This document shows positions 52,801 to 59,230 of a stretch of DNA of 64,000 nt, in pieces. The notes beneath the pieces are model-generated. The model ran no database searches, was not told where the DNA came from, and saw only the letters and a program-made list of their open reading frames with translations. The stretch lies in contig CADATO010000004.1 in the NCBI GenBank assembly GCA_902790905.1, positions 18,594 to 82,593 on the forward strand, in the 5' to 3' direction. Every line of letters begins with the position of its first letter. Within the stretch, counting starts at the first letter, position 1. Source of the DNA: an uncultured Eubacteriales bacterium (lineage in GTDB: Bacteria; Bacillota; Clostridia; Peptostreptococcales; Anaerovoracaceae). Both the position numbers and the translations under genes were made by a program.

Positions 52801-54012
52801 ATGCGCAAAGAACTCGATCTCACCTGGCGGGAAGACCGCCTTTCGCAATACGTCAAACCGCTCCTCAAGGCATTCGTCTTCGGGGAGTTTTCGGATGCCT
52901 TCCTCGCACGGGAGAGTTTCCCGGCGGGCCTCGCACCGGTCATGAAAGGCGTGCCCATCCCGCTGCAACAGGGCGACCTCGTCGACTTCGCGGGCAGCAA
53001 GGGCCTCGCACCGGACAAGATCTGCGAGAACATGATCCGCGTCATGGCGTGCGATCCGCATTTTGAATACGTGCCCGCGTACCGGCAGTACATCGATTCG
53101 ATGTTCTCGCGGGGCGGGATGCAGCAGTCTCTGCTGGCAATGTGCCAGAAGGAGCTCAACGACGAGAAATACCTCGATGCGTTGCTCCATGCGCGCGGGG
53201 CGTTGCTGCTGGCTGCCAATGCCGTGGAATCGCAGAAAGCCGGCAGTCCTTCCATGCACGCCGCGGGCGAGCAGGGGGCGGCCGAGATGGATCCGCAGCA
53301 GGCGGACCGTGATCTGCGCGACGCTGTCTTCGCCTACGCGCTCGTGACAAGAGCGATGTACCAGGACGAAGAGGGCGAGGACACCGAATATGTCGGCCGC
53401 TGCAAGGCGGAGTCGATGGAGATGCTGGAGATCCTGACCGTAGACTGGCCGGCCTTTGCACCGGGGCATTATTACCTCGGCTATGCGTACGGCAATCTGG
53501 GGCTGTACCGCAAGGCACAGCTCGCCTGGCAGCAGTATCTGGAGATCGCAGAGGCGGAGGTAGAAGCCGCGCGCGCCGCGGCGGATGAGGCGGCGTCAGA
53601 GGCGGACCGCAAGGCAGCGATGCAGGACGCACCTGTCGAAGAAGTGAAAGAGATCCGCGGGCGCCTCGAAGAGATCGCCGACCCGGTCGTCATCGAGGAT
53701 GGCATCAACGACGCGCAGGCAGCGCGCTATGACAGCGCCATCCGCAAGCTCGAGCCGTATCTTGACGGCAAGTTCGCGGAGTGGTGGCCGCTGCACTATT
53801 TCCTCGGCATTTCGTATGTCGATACCGGTCGGCTCGCGGATGCGATGCTCGCATTCAAGGCGGTCCTGAAGCTCAATCCGTCGCACCTCGAGACGCTGGA
53901 TGAACTGGCGGCACTCTACACAGTGCAGGGCGATGAGGTGAACGCGGAGAAGTTCCGCCGCAAGGCGCAGATCGTGCGCGCGGGGATCGATGAGGATACG
54001 GTGCTGCACTGA
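52801..54012 (+). CDS. TPR-repeat protein
   Basis: A 403-residue protein without signal peptide. The C-terminal half contains tetratricopeptide-like pairs (GHYYLGYAYGNLGLYRKAQLAWQQYLEIA; HYFLGISYVDTGRLADAMLAFKAVLKLNP; TLDELAALYTVQGDEVNAEKF shortened here). The N-terminal half is all-helical with no known domain. An Ala/Glu-rich coiled part joins them near residue 255. It begins 9 bp after the radical SAM stop and is probably co-transcribed. A scaffold role is likely, but the partner is unknown. Confidence 0.75.
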   Translation: MRKELDLTWREDRLSQYVKPLLKAFVFGEFSDAFLARESFPAGLAPVMKGVPIPLQQGDLVDFAGSKGLAPDKICENMIRVMACDPHFEYVPAYRQYIDSMFSRGGMQQSLLAMCQKELNDEKYLDALLHARGALLLAANAVESQKAGSPSMHAAGEQGAAEMDPQQADRDLRDAVFAYALVTRAMYQDEEGEDTEYVGRCKAESMEMLEILTVDWPAFAPGHYYLGYAYGNLGLYRKAQLAWQQYLEIAEAEVEAARAAADEAASEADRKAAMQDAPVEEVKEIRGRLEEIADPVVIEDGINDAQAARYDSAIRKLEPYLDGKFAEWWPLHYFLGISYVDTGRLADAMLAFKAVLKLNPSHLETLDELAALYTVQGDEVNAEKFRRKAQIVRAGIDEDTVLH

Positions 54013-54052
54013 TTCGCAGGATAAGAATACAGAGCGATTCCTAAAAAAGTTG

Positions 54053-54081
54053 TTGACTCCGCATGGCCTTTCCCGTATAAT
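54053..54081 (+). promoter_or_regulatory. Strong tRNA-operon promoter
   Basis: TTGACT (54053-54058), 17 bp, TATAAT (54076-54081), with the first tRNA 36 bp downstream. The over-represented octamer GCGATTCC lies at 54034-54041, just upstream. Confidence 0.88.
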
Positions 54082-54117
54082 ACATATTGCGCGTGAGCAA
54101 TAGCAAACGCAATGTGC

Positions 54118-54192
54118 GCCTCGATAGCTCAATGGCAGAGCAACCGGCTGTTAACCGGTAGGTTGTAGGTTCGAGCCCTACTCGGGGCGCCA
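54118..54192 (+). tRNA. tRNA-Asn (GTT)
   Basis: A full cloverleaf with acceptor GCCTCGA/TCGGGGC, D-stem GCTC/GAGC, anticodon stem CCGGC/ACCGG with loop CTGTTAA (anticodon GTT), T-arm GTAGGTTCGAGCCCTAC, discriminator G and encoded CCA. Confidence 0.95.
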
Positions 54193-54244
54193 AATTATTT
54201 CTCGGCGCCGCGGCGACCAGGCCGGCCGCCCCAAGGCAACGCTT

Positions 54245-54331
54245 GCCGGAGTGGCGGAATTGGCAGACGCGCCGGACTTAAAATCCGGTGGGGGAAACCT
54301 CGTACCGGTTCGAGCCCGGTCTTCGGCACCA
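54245..54331 (+). tRNA. tRNA-Leu (TAA)
   Basis: An 87-nt class II tRNA: acceptor GCCGGAG/CTTCGGC, anticodon loop CTTAAAA (anticodon TAA) on stem CCGGA/TCCGG, a long variable arm (TGGGGGAAACCTCGT), T-arm ACCGGTTCGAGCCCGGT, discriminator A and encoded CCA. Confidence 0.95.
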
Positions 54332-54341
54332 AACTTAATAT

Positions 54342-54417
<76 letters not shown>

Positions 54418-54426
54418 AGTAAATTC

Positions 54427-54456
54427 CCTCTGGATCAGATGATTCGGAGGTTTTTT
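54427..54456 (+). terminator. Terminator of the tRNA operon
   Basis: Stem CCTC...ATC/GAT...GAGG (54427-54450) followed by six T. The first 37-nt direct repeat begins 5 bp later. Confidence 0.7.
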
Positions 54457-54460
54457 ATTT

Positions 54461-54497
54461 GTAGAACGATACGGCGAAAATGGAGTATTGTATAATC
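54461..54497 (+). repeat. 37-nt direct repeat, copy 1
   Basis: Starts GTAGAACGATACGGCGAAAA and ends TGGAGTATTGTATAATC. The end TATTGTATAAT resembles a -10 region. Copies 2 (54822) and 3 (54955) are the same length, with 2 and 6 or 7 differences. It follows the tRNA terminator. Confidence 0.85.
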
Positions 54498-54527
54498 CGG
54501 CCGGCGGAAGCTGAAACAGCAGTGCAT

Positions 54528-54816
54528 TAGGGCAACTTGCAGAGAACTATGGTAATCGCCCTAGCATTTGAAAGAAGAACCGTCGCGGAATAGGTTATTT
54601 CGGTGATTATGTGACAATTTGCCCTAATAATTTAGGGAAAGAGTCATTGGTAGATAGGGCGGGATGAGCAAAAATGTTTTAAAAGCCCTAATTCTGGCTC
54701 TTGAATATGAGATGAGATAGGGCAGATAAGGAATATACAGCGAATATGCCCTAAGAGCAAGTGGCAGAACTGCTGCGGAATAGGGCAGTCCCCACCAAAT
54801 ATGATGAAATGCCCTA
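54528..54816. repeat. Phased array of five TAGGGCA/TGCCCTA inverted-repeat units
   Basis: Five units, each exactly 36 bp from TAGGGCA to TGCCCTA, start at 54528, 54591, 54655, 54718 and 54781, so the period is 63-64 bp (about six helical turns). Unit 2 has a degraded left arm (TAGGTTA). The 22-bp interiors and 27-28-bp spacers are not conserved, except that the spacers before units 2 and 5 both end in GCGGAA. The 37-nt direct repeats flank the array at 54461 and 54822. It is not a CRISPR: the conserved parts are only 7 bp. Confidence 0.8.
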
Positions 54817-54821
54817 AAAGA

Positions 54822-54858
54822 GTAGAACGATACGGCGAAAAAGGAGTATTGTATTATC
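54822..54858 (+). repeat. 37-nt direct repeat, copy 2
   Basis: GTAGAACGATACGGCGAAAA then AAGGAGTATTGTATTATC. It closes the inverted-repeat array, so copies 1 and 2 bracket a cassette of about 400 bp. Confidence 0.85.
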
Positions 54859-54945
54859 TAATAAATCGTGTACACTAATTGTAACAGAAGATGGATCGGT
54901 GGAAGAGGCAATGCCTCGCCCCACGTGACCGTCTTCTGTTTTTTT
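54849..54945 (+). ncRNA. Small hairpin RNA candidate 1
   Basis: Promoter TTGTAT (54849-54854), 16 bp, TACACT (54871-54876). The predicted transcript opens at the stem AACAGAAGA (54883-54891), which pairs with TCTTCTGTT (54932-54940); inside are GTGG/CCAC and a perfect GAGGCA/TGCCTC hairpin. A run of seven T follows. The whole unit would give an RNA of about 60-65 nt. Confidence 0.55.
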
Positions 54946-54954
54946 CCCTTTTAA

Positions 54955-54991
54955 GTAGAACAATAGGGCAAAAATGGAGTGTTGTATAACC
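54955..54991 (+). repeat. 37-nt direct repeat, copy 3 (diverged)
   Basis: GTAGAACAATAGGGCAAAAA then TGGAGTGTTGTATAACC. In place of ATACGGCG it reads ATAGGGCA, the same heptamer that forms the arms of the neighbouring array. It directly follows the T-run of small RNA candidate 1. Confidence 0.75.
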
Positions 54992-55260
54992 GAGATTTTT
55001 GCCGTGCTGCCCCGACTTCTTGGCTCACCGAATACGTGTTATATTATTCTCGTAAGCATTACTGGCTTTGGTGTGCTGCTTATCGGGCAGGTGTGTCCCT
55101 CTGCTATTGATGGACGCCAGTACTTCGGCGGGGGGATGCAGCCTGTCGTTATTTCCTCATCGGTTTCCCTGCTTCGTATGGGTTCGGGAGTGACACGACT
55201 TGCACAGACCGATACGGCGAAAAGGAGCAACTTATAGCCCTGTATTATCGGCATCCACAT
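54992..55260. other. Gene-free stretch with a fourth repeat fragment
   Basis: I support no protein gene here; an 87-codon plus-strand frame from 54974 starts inside repeat copy 3 and has no recognisable features. A fragment GATACGGCGAAAAGGAG at 55211-55227 followed by TGTATTATC at 55241-55249 is a split relative of the 37-nt repeat. A weak promoter TTGGCT-16-TATTAT is at 55020-55047. Confidence 0.5.
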
Positions 55261-55369
55261 TTGAATTCTCTAAGTAGCTCTGATAAACTATGCATAATTA
55301 ACGAGGTAGCCACGTTATTTTTACCTTCATCTGAAGGTTCTAATGCGTGGCCGAGATCCTCGTTTTTTC
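55261..55369 (+). ncRNA. Small hairpin RNA candidate 2
   Basis: Promoter TTGAAT (55261-55266), 17 bp, TAAACT (55284-55289). The transcript would start at the stem AACGAGG (55300-55306)/CCTCGTT (55358-55364), with inner stems GCCACG/CGTGGC and ACCTTCA/TGAAGGT, followed by a six-T run. It has the same build as candidate 1, with unrelated sequence. Confidence 0.55.
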
Positions 55370-55415
55370 TTGCTCAGTATTGACGAGCCTGAGACAATCT
55401 CATTAAGAGTTGGCA

Positions 55416-55452
55416 GAGCGCGGAGTTGGGGTCACCTGGCCGTGTGTATAAG
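55416..55452 (+). repeat. GCCGTGTGTATAAG motif, copy 1
   Basis: Reads GAGCGCGGAGTTGGGGTCAC then CTGGCCGTGTGTATAAG. It aligns with 55585-55622 over the pattern GxGCGCGGA, GGG, CC and GCCGTGTGTATAAG. It lies just upstream of the strong promoter at 55467. Confidence 0.65.
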
Positions 55453-55466
55453 CGTACGCCTTATCT

Positions 55467-55495
55467 TTGACATATAGGACACTTTGTGTTATATA
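55467..55495 (+). promoter_or_regulatory. Near-consensus promoter in the gene-free region
   Basis: TTGACA (55467-55472), 17 bp, TATATA (55490-55495). No protein gene lies downstream on this strand before the convergent gene at 55789, so it should drive a structured RNA. Confidence 0.8.
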
Positions 55496-55501
55496 GATTT
55501 T

Positions 55502-55783
55502 AATCCCTTCGTTTCGGACGTCAGTCGCTGGGGGCTAAATCCTTCGGGATCATCAGCGGGTGGGAATAACTTCAGGAACTGGAAGTGCGCGGACCCGGGA
55601 TTATCCCAGCCGTGTGTATAAGTCAGTTCCTATTATGTCAGGAGAGATGCGGTACTTGCCGCATCCACGACCCTGGCATCGATTCCGATCAGTCATGCGG
55701 ATGCGGCATGATGGAAGCGGCGCGACTGGCGGCGCATGGGACGGACAGCTAATCCGTAAACCCATCGTGTCGGCCAGTTTTTT
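55502..55783 (+). ncRNA. Structured RNA of about 280 nt, class unknown
   Basis: From the promoter above, the strand shows consecutive hairpins: CGCTG/CAGCG closing ATCC-TTCG-GGAT; GGAACTG (55575)/CAGTTCC (55624) closing motif copy 2; GATGCGG/CCGCATC (55646-55665); TCATGC/GCATGA (55693-55711), whose loop GGATGCG could instead pair with CGCATCC of the previous arm; and a last compound stem ACTGGC (55725)/GCCAGT (55773) enclosing ATGGG/CCCAT and ACGGA/TCCGT, followed by a T-run. It does not match tmRNA, RNase P, SRP or 6S signatures known to me. Confidence 0.5.
55585..55622 (+). repeat. GCCGTGTGTATAAG motif, copy 2
   Basis: Reads GTGCGCGGACCCGGGATTAT then CCCAGCCGTGTGTATAAG, within the loop of a GGAACTG/CAGTTCC hairpin of the structured RNA. 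The 14-nt end is identical to copy 1. Confidence 0.65.
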
Positions 55784-55788
55784 AATGC

Positions 55789-57096
55789 TTACGGTTCCGT
55801 GAAGACCGGCACGTCGTTGGGTGCGACGCGTCTGAGTTCGTATGGAATCGCATTGGCGGTCAGTTCCTCAAAGAACAGATCAACAAGATCCCGGGAGTCC
55901 GAGCAGAAATGCAGCGAGAGCAGGATCTTGCCGCCCACCGCCGCGAGTTCGCCCAGGCAGTTGTTTGCAGACGGGGCATGGACCCACATCTCCCGGATGT
56001 ATTGTCCGGTCGCGGGGTGGGCCCACTGGCCGGTGTAGCTGATGATGCTGGTGTGGCGATTCACGGAAGCCGTCCGCATCTTGGCAAAAGCGATTCTCTT
56101 TTCCTCGAGCGTCGGGCAGCTAGCCAGGATATCCCGCACTGTGCGGTCAAAGCCAGCCATGTTGCGCTGGATTTTTTCATCGTCGCTGCCGAGGAATGTG
56201 ATGCCGCGGAAGGCGGTGTTCTGCGAGGCAAAGGGCATCTCGCGCAGTTTGCCTTCGTACGTGAAATCGAGTGAGGAGATGCAGTTGTGATACGTGCCGA
56301 CGGCGCCGACCATGGGGCGCGCGTTGACGACGTACGTGCCAATCAGCGGCTTGGTGCGCTGCGGGTACAGCTTATCCAAAGCGCGCAGCAACAGGAGGGA
56401 GACCATGGTCCCCGGGCTCGCATCGCTGGCAGATGTGAAAGAGACGAATGCACGCTCCGGGATCTCGATGTCATAGATCGTGGGTGCGGTTGGTGCGGCA
56501 CCGCCGTCCTGGAGAATGGTAAACGCCTCGGCGGGGGCGTTTTTTGGTTGTTCGAGTGCCCCGAACAGACCGTCTTCAGACATCGAGACAGCACCTTCGC
56601 GTATCAAACGTTCCGCGAAAGGAGTAGCCAGCGGATCGTACAGTTCCTGCGGTGTGACCGGCTCCTCCAGCGTATGGACGCCGGTGTGGTCCGTCAAGCC
56701 GTAGCGGCCGTTGCAGTAATAGTAGAGCAGGGTGGCGAGCACCATGTACATCCCCGTGCCGTCACTGATGCCGTGGAAAAAGTCCAGATAGATATAGTCG
56801 TCCTCGTAGCAGACCGCCCAGACCATGCCGTTTGTCTCGGGGCTGTTCAGCGTGACCTTGCGGCTGGTGTGCAGGAGTGCGACCGGCGCGGGGTTCTTTT
56901 CGTAGTCGTAGGCCTGGCCGCTTCTAACGAGGCGCACGGAAAAGTACGGATAGCGCTGTTCCGTCTTGCGCAGCGATTCCTCTAGTATGCTGCCGTCAAC
57001 GGCATCACGCATCCGCACCTTGATGCGGACTGTATAGTCTACGCCGGATTCAAAGCTGGCGTAAATGTGCATGGTATCTCCGATGGGAAGGGTCAT
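55789..57096 (-). CDS. Condensation-fold acyltransferase (CoA-dependent acyltransferase superfamily)
   Basis: A 435-residue protein of the condensation-domain/alcohol acetyltransferase fold. The catalytic motif is DFFHGISDGTGMYM near residue 120, matching HxxxDG. A later VVNARPMVGAVGTYHNC resembles the conserved floor-loop region, and SYTGQWAHP fits the C-terminal half. It is a stand-alone enzyme without carrier domains, so it may acylate an alcohol, amine or sugar. It lies downstream of the Crp/Fnr gene on the same strand. The start is the ATG at 57096, after AAAGGAG. Confidence 0.78.
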   Translation of the reverse strand: MTLPIGDTMHIYASFESGVDYTVRIKVRMRDAVDGSILEESLRKTEQRYPYFSVRLVRSGQAYDYEKNPAPVALLHTSRKVTLNSPETNGMVWAVCYEDDYIYLDFFHGISDGTGMYMVLATLLYYYCNGRYGLTDHTGVHTLEEPVTPQELYDPLATPFAERLIREGAVSMSEDGLFGALEQPKNAPAEAFTILQDGGAAPTAPTIYDIEIPERAFVSFTSASDASPGTMVSLLLLRALDKLYPQRTKPLIGTYVVNARPMVGAVGTYHNCISSLDFTYEGKLREMPFASQNTAFRGITFLGSDDEKIQRNMAGFDRTVRDILASCPTLEEKRIAFAKMRTASVNRHTSIISYTGQWAHPATGQYIREMWVHAPSANNCLGELAAVGGKILLSLHFCSDSRDLVDLFFEELTANAIPYELRRVAPNDVPVFTEP

Positions 57097-57137
57097 GGTT
57101 GTACTCCTTTCGATATGATTATTATCGAGCAATCGAG

Positions 57138-57827
57138 CTACAAGTCAAGCAAAACGAAATGGGAACGGCAGCACCTGAGGATGCCGTCGTTTTGCATGCG
57201 GCCGAGTTCCTTGGACAGGGCGGTGCGCTCGACGTTCAGGTAGTTGGCGAGCTGCTGGCGGTCGAAGGGAATATCGAACTCTGACCTGCCGGTCTGCAGG
57301 GAGATAGTGTTCAGGTAGGCGAGCACGCGGCCGCGGATGGTCTTCGGGGCCGTCTGGAAACTGCGGTTGGAGAGGAGCAGGTTCTTGCGGATGGAGATCT
57401 GCAGGAGGTTGGCGGTGAGTTTGGGGTGCCATGTGGAAGCATCGCTGTTCGCAGTGCGTGGCACAGTTGTCTGCGACTGCAGTGCCCGCATATCCAGAAA
57501 CAGGATCCGGCAGTCATCGTTTGCCACGACGTCTACCAGCAGGACCTGCTCCGGAAGGAGGGCGTAGGTCTCCGCGAAGAGGTCGCCGGTGCCGACGTGG
57601 CTGAGGATGGTGCTGTTGCCCCAGATATCGTTGCTTTCGATGGTGACGCTGCCGGAGAGGATCATGCCGAGGCGGCTGGTTGTATCTCCCGCGTGCAGGA
57701 TGTAATCGCCCTTTGCGTACCGCTTTTCGGTGGCCGAGAGGGCGGTGGCAGCTGCGGTGATCTCCGCGTCTGTCATCCCGCGGAAGAGTGCGTTCTGTTT
57801 GAGAATGGGGGTGTAGTCGGTGAGCAT
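57138..57827 (-). CDS. Crp/Fnr-family transcriptional regulator
   Basis: A 229-residue regulator: an N-terminal cyclic-nucleotide-binding-like beta-barrel (KRYAKGDYILHAGDTTSRLGMILSG pattern, GDLFAETYALL) and a C-terminal winged helix (IRGRVLAYL, FDIPFDRQQLANYLNVERTALS, ELGRMQNDGIL). No N-terminal Cys cluster, so it is not an FNR oxygen sensor. The recognition helix QQLANYLNVERTALSKEL is typical of clostridial Crp/Fnr proteins near redox genes. GGAATCGC occupies the bases between ribosome site and ATG. The 18-bp palindrome upstream is its likely operator. Confidence 0.88.
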   Translation of the reverse strand: MLTDYTPILKQNALFRGMTDAEITAAATALSATEKRYAKGDYILHAGDTTSRLGMILSGSVTIESNDIWGNSTILSHVGTGDLFAETYALLPEQVLLVDVVANDDCRILFLDMRALQSQTTVPRTANSDASTWHPKLTANLLQISIRKNLLLSNRSFQTAPKTIRGRVLAYLNTISLQTGRSEFDIPFDRQQLANYLNVERTALSKELGRMQNDGILRCCRSHFVLLDL

Positions 57828-57854
57828 GGCGATTCCTTTCCAAAAAGATTTCAA

Positions 57855-57872
57855 ATGTGGTTATAACCACAT
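57855..57872. promoter_or_regulatory. Perfect 18-bp palindrome between Crp/Fnr gene and ferredoxin gene
   Basis: ATGTGGTTATAACCACAT is a perfect dyad, with half-sites TGTGG and CCACA of the kind used by Crp/Fnr proteins. It lies 28 bp from the regulator start and 64 bp from the divergent ferredoxin gene start, so it can control both. Confidence 0.75.
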
Positions 57873-57935
57873 ACTGTGCGATTCCACGATACTATACTGA
57901 AGATGCAAAAGCAAGGAGAGGAAAAGGAGGATGCG

Positions 57936-58646
57936 ATGATCCGGAAAATTATTCACATAGACGAAGACAAATGCAACGGCTGCGGGCTCTGCGCAGAGGC
58001 GTGCCACGAGGGTGCGATCGACATTGTGGACGGCAAGGCGAAGCTCGTGCGGGAGAACTTCTGCGACGGGTTTGGGGACTGCCTGCCAAACTGCCCGATG
58101 GGGGCGATCTCCTTCGAGGAGCGCGAGGCACCGGCGTATGATGAAGAGGCGGTAAAGCAGAAACGCAAAGAGGAAGGCCAGGCCGCACCGGCTGGCGGCT
58201 GCCCGGGTTCGCAGATGATGCAGTTCAGAAGGGAAGCAGATGGAATCGAAGAGGCGGCGCAGACAACATCAGCAGGAGCGGTTTCCCGGCTCGCGCAGTG
58301 GCCCTGCCAGATCAAGCTCGTCCCCACACAGGCGCCGTTCTTCGACGGTGCGAAGCTGCTGATCGCGGCGGACTGCACCGCTTACGCCTACGCTAACATG
58401 CATGAAGACTTCATGCGCGGCAAGGTTACTCTGATCGGGTGCCCGAAACTGGACGACATCGATTACTCGGAAAAACTGACAGCCATCATCCGCGATAACG
58501 ACATCAAGAGCGTGACGATTGTCCGCATGGAGGTGCCGTGCTGCGGCGGTCTGCAGCGGGCAGCGGAGACGGCGCTCAGAAGCAGCGGCAAGTTTATCCC
58601 CTGGCAGGTCGTGACGATCTCGCGGGACGGGCGGATCCTGGATTAA
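57936..58646 (+). CDS. 4Fe-4S ferredoxin-like protein
   Basis: A 236-residue protein. Residues 1-60 hold the cluster motifs CNGCGLCAEACHEGAI and CDGFGDCLPNCPMGAI; the second group has an extra residue spacing typical of this family. The remainder (PCQIKLVPTQAPFFDGAKLLIAADC, VTLIGCPKLDD, VEVPCCGGLQ-type end) is shared with small ATP-binding-domain-less Fe-S proteins found with Crp/Fnr regulators and hybrid-cluster protein genes in Clostridia. A role in electron transfer under nitrosative or redox stress is inferred. GGAGG lies before the ATG at 57936. Confidence 0.85.
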   Translation: MIRKIIHIDEDKCNGCGLCAEACHEGAIDIVDGKAKLVRENFCDGFGDCLPNCPMGAISFEEREAPAYDEEAVKQKRKEEGQAAPAGGCPGSQMMQFRREADGIEEAAQTTSAGAVSRLAQWPCQIKLVPTQAPFFDGAKLLIAADCTAYAYANMHEDFMRGKVTLIGCPKLDDIDYSEKLTAIIRDNDIKSVTIVRMEVPCCGGLQRAAETALRSSGKFIPWQVVTISRDGRILD

Positions 58647-58812
58647 CGGTAGGAAACACCGGGGAGGTGGTCCTTGAGCAGGTCTTTGGTCAGCGCAAGG
58701 ACTTCCTCCAGCGTGGCGTCGCCGTACTCTCCGGCGAGCCAGTCGAGGTACGCGTAGGCGATGCAGACGGCGCAGAGGTCGCTGCGGATGCGCTGCGCAA
58801 GAGAGAAGCCGG
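58643..58812 (-). pseudogene. C-terminal remnant of a minus-strand gene
   Basis: The minus strand reads SLAQRIRSDLCAVCIAYAYL, then DWLAGEYGDATLEEVLALTK and DLLKDHLPGVSYR before the stop, a compositionally normal protein end. Upstream of about 58812 the frame turns into the reverse of another coding fragment, so the first part is lost. It overlaps the stop of the ferredoxin gene by 3 bp. The parent family is not recognised. Confidence 0.55.
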
Positions 58813-59011
58813 CGGGCTGCACATCGTCTTTATCTGCGTGGCGCTCGTGTCCTTCAACCCGTGGTGCAACATGTGGCTCGCGGTGGCGCCGGAGTTCTTC
58901 TCGCTGTCCGAAAATCCGTGGTATTACCTGATGGGCGTCGTGTGCCTGTTCTTCGCGGTGCGCGGACTGCTCGTCTACAACAAACTGCCGGAGAAAGAAA
59001 AGGCGGCGTAA
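58813..59011 (+). pseudogene. C-terminal remnant of a plus-strand membrane protein gene
   Basis: The plus strand codes LHIVFICVALVSFNPWCNMW, then LAVAPEFFSLSENPWYYLMG and VVCLFFAVRGLLVYNKLPEK before the stop, with two membrane spans. Left of about 58813 the same frame is non-coding in character (RKREAG and earlier). The 5' part and start codon are missing. A complete two-span protein starting at the internal Met is possible but has no ribosome site. Confidence 0.5.
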
Positions 59012-59093
59012 GGCCGTGGCGGCCTATGAGGCTTGCCGCAAGCGGGCTGCGCGGCGGATTGCAATCGGCTTGCAAAATACAATGAGAGAATAT

Positions 59094-59125
59094 GAGAATC
59101 GCTCGGCGGGGCGATTCTCTTTCTT
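59094..59125 (+). terminator. Terminator before brnQ
   Basis: Stem GAGAATCGC/GCGATTCTC with an 8-nt loop, followed by TTTCTTTATT. Confidence 0.8.
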
Positions 59126-59127
59126 TA

Positions 59128-59157
59128 TTGGAAACACGGCAGATTATGCGATATAAT
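59128..59157 (+). promoter_or_regulatory. brnQ promoter
   Basis: TTGGAA (59128-59133), 18 bp, TATAAT (59152-59157), giving a leader of about 65 nt to the brnQ ATG. The -35 overlaps the terminator tail. Confidence 0.7.
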
Positions 59158-59230
59158 GGCTGCGTTGCGGCAAAAAGCAAAACCCGATCAGCAGGGATGG
59201 CTGACTTAGACGGGCAGCAGGGAGGCTCGA

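Noticed and set aside
54528..54816. CRISPR array
   Set aside because: The period is regular, but only 7-bp arms are conserved; there is no 23-47-bp identical repeat and no cas gene in the window.
54974..55237. An 87-residue protein on the plus strand
   Set aside because: It starts inside a 37-nt repeat, has no ribosome site and no family likeness, and ends in another repeat fragment.
55741..55757. tRNA anticodon arm (loop CAGCTAA, like tRNA-Ser GCT)
   Set aside because: Position 33 is A rather than T, and no D-arm, T-arm or acceptor stem surrounds it.
55502..55783. tmRNA, RNase P RNA, SRP RNA or 6S RNA
   Set aside because: None of their conserved core sequences (for example GAGGAAAGTCC or GGAAGGAAGCAG) is present.
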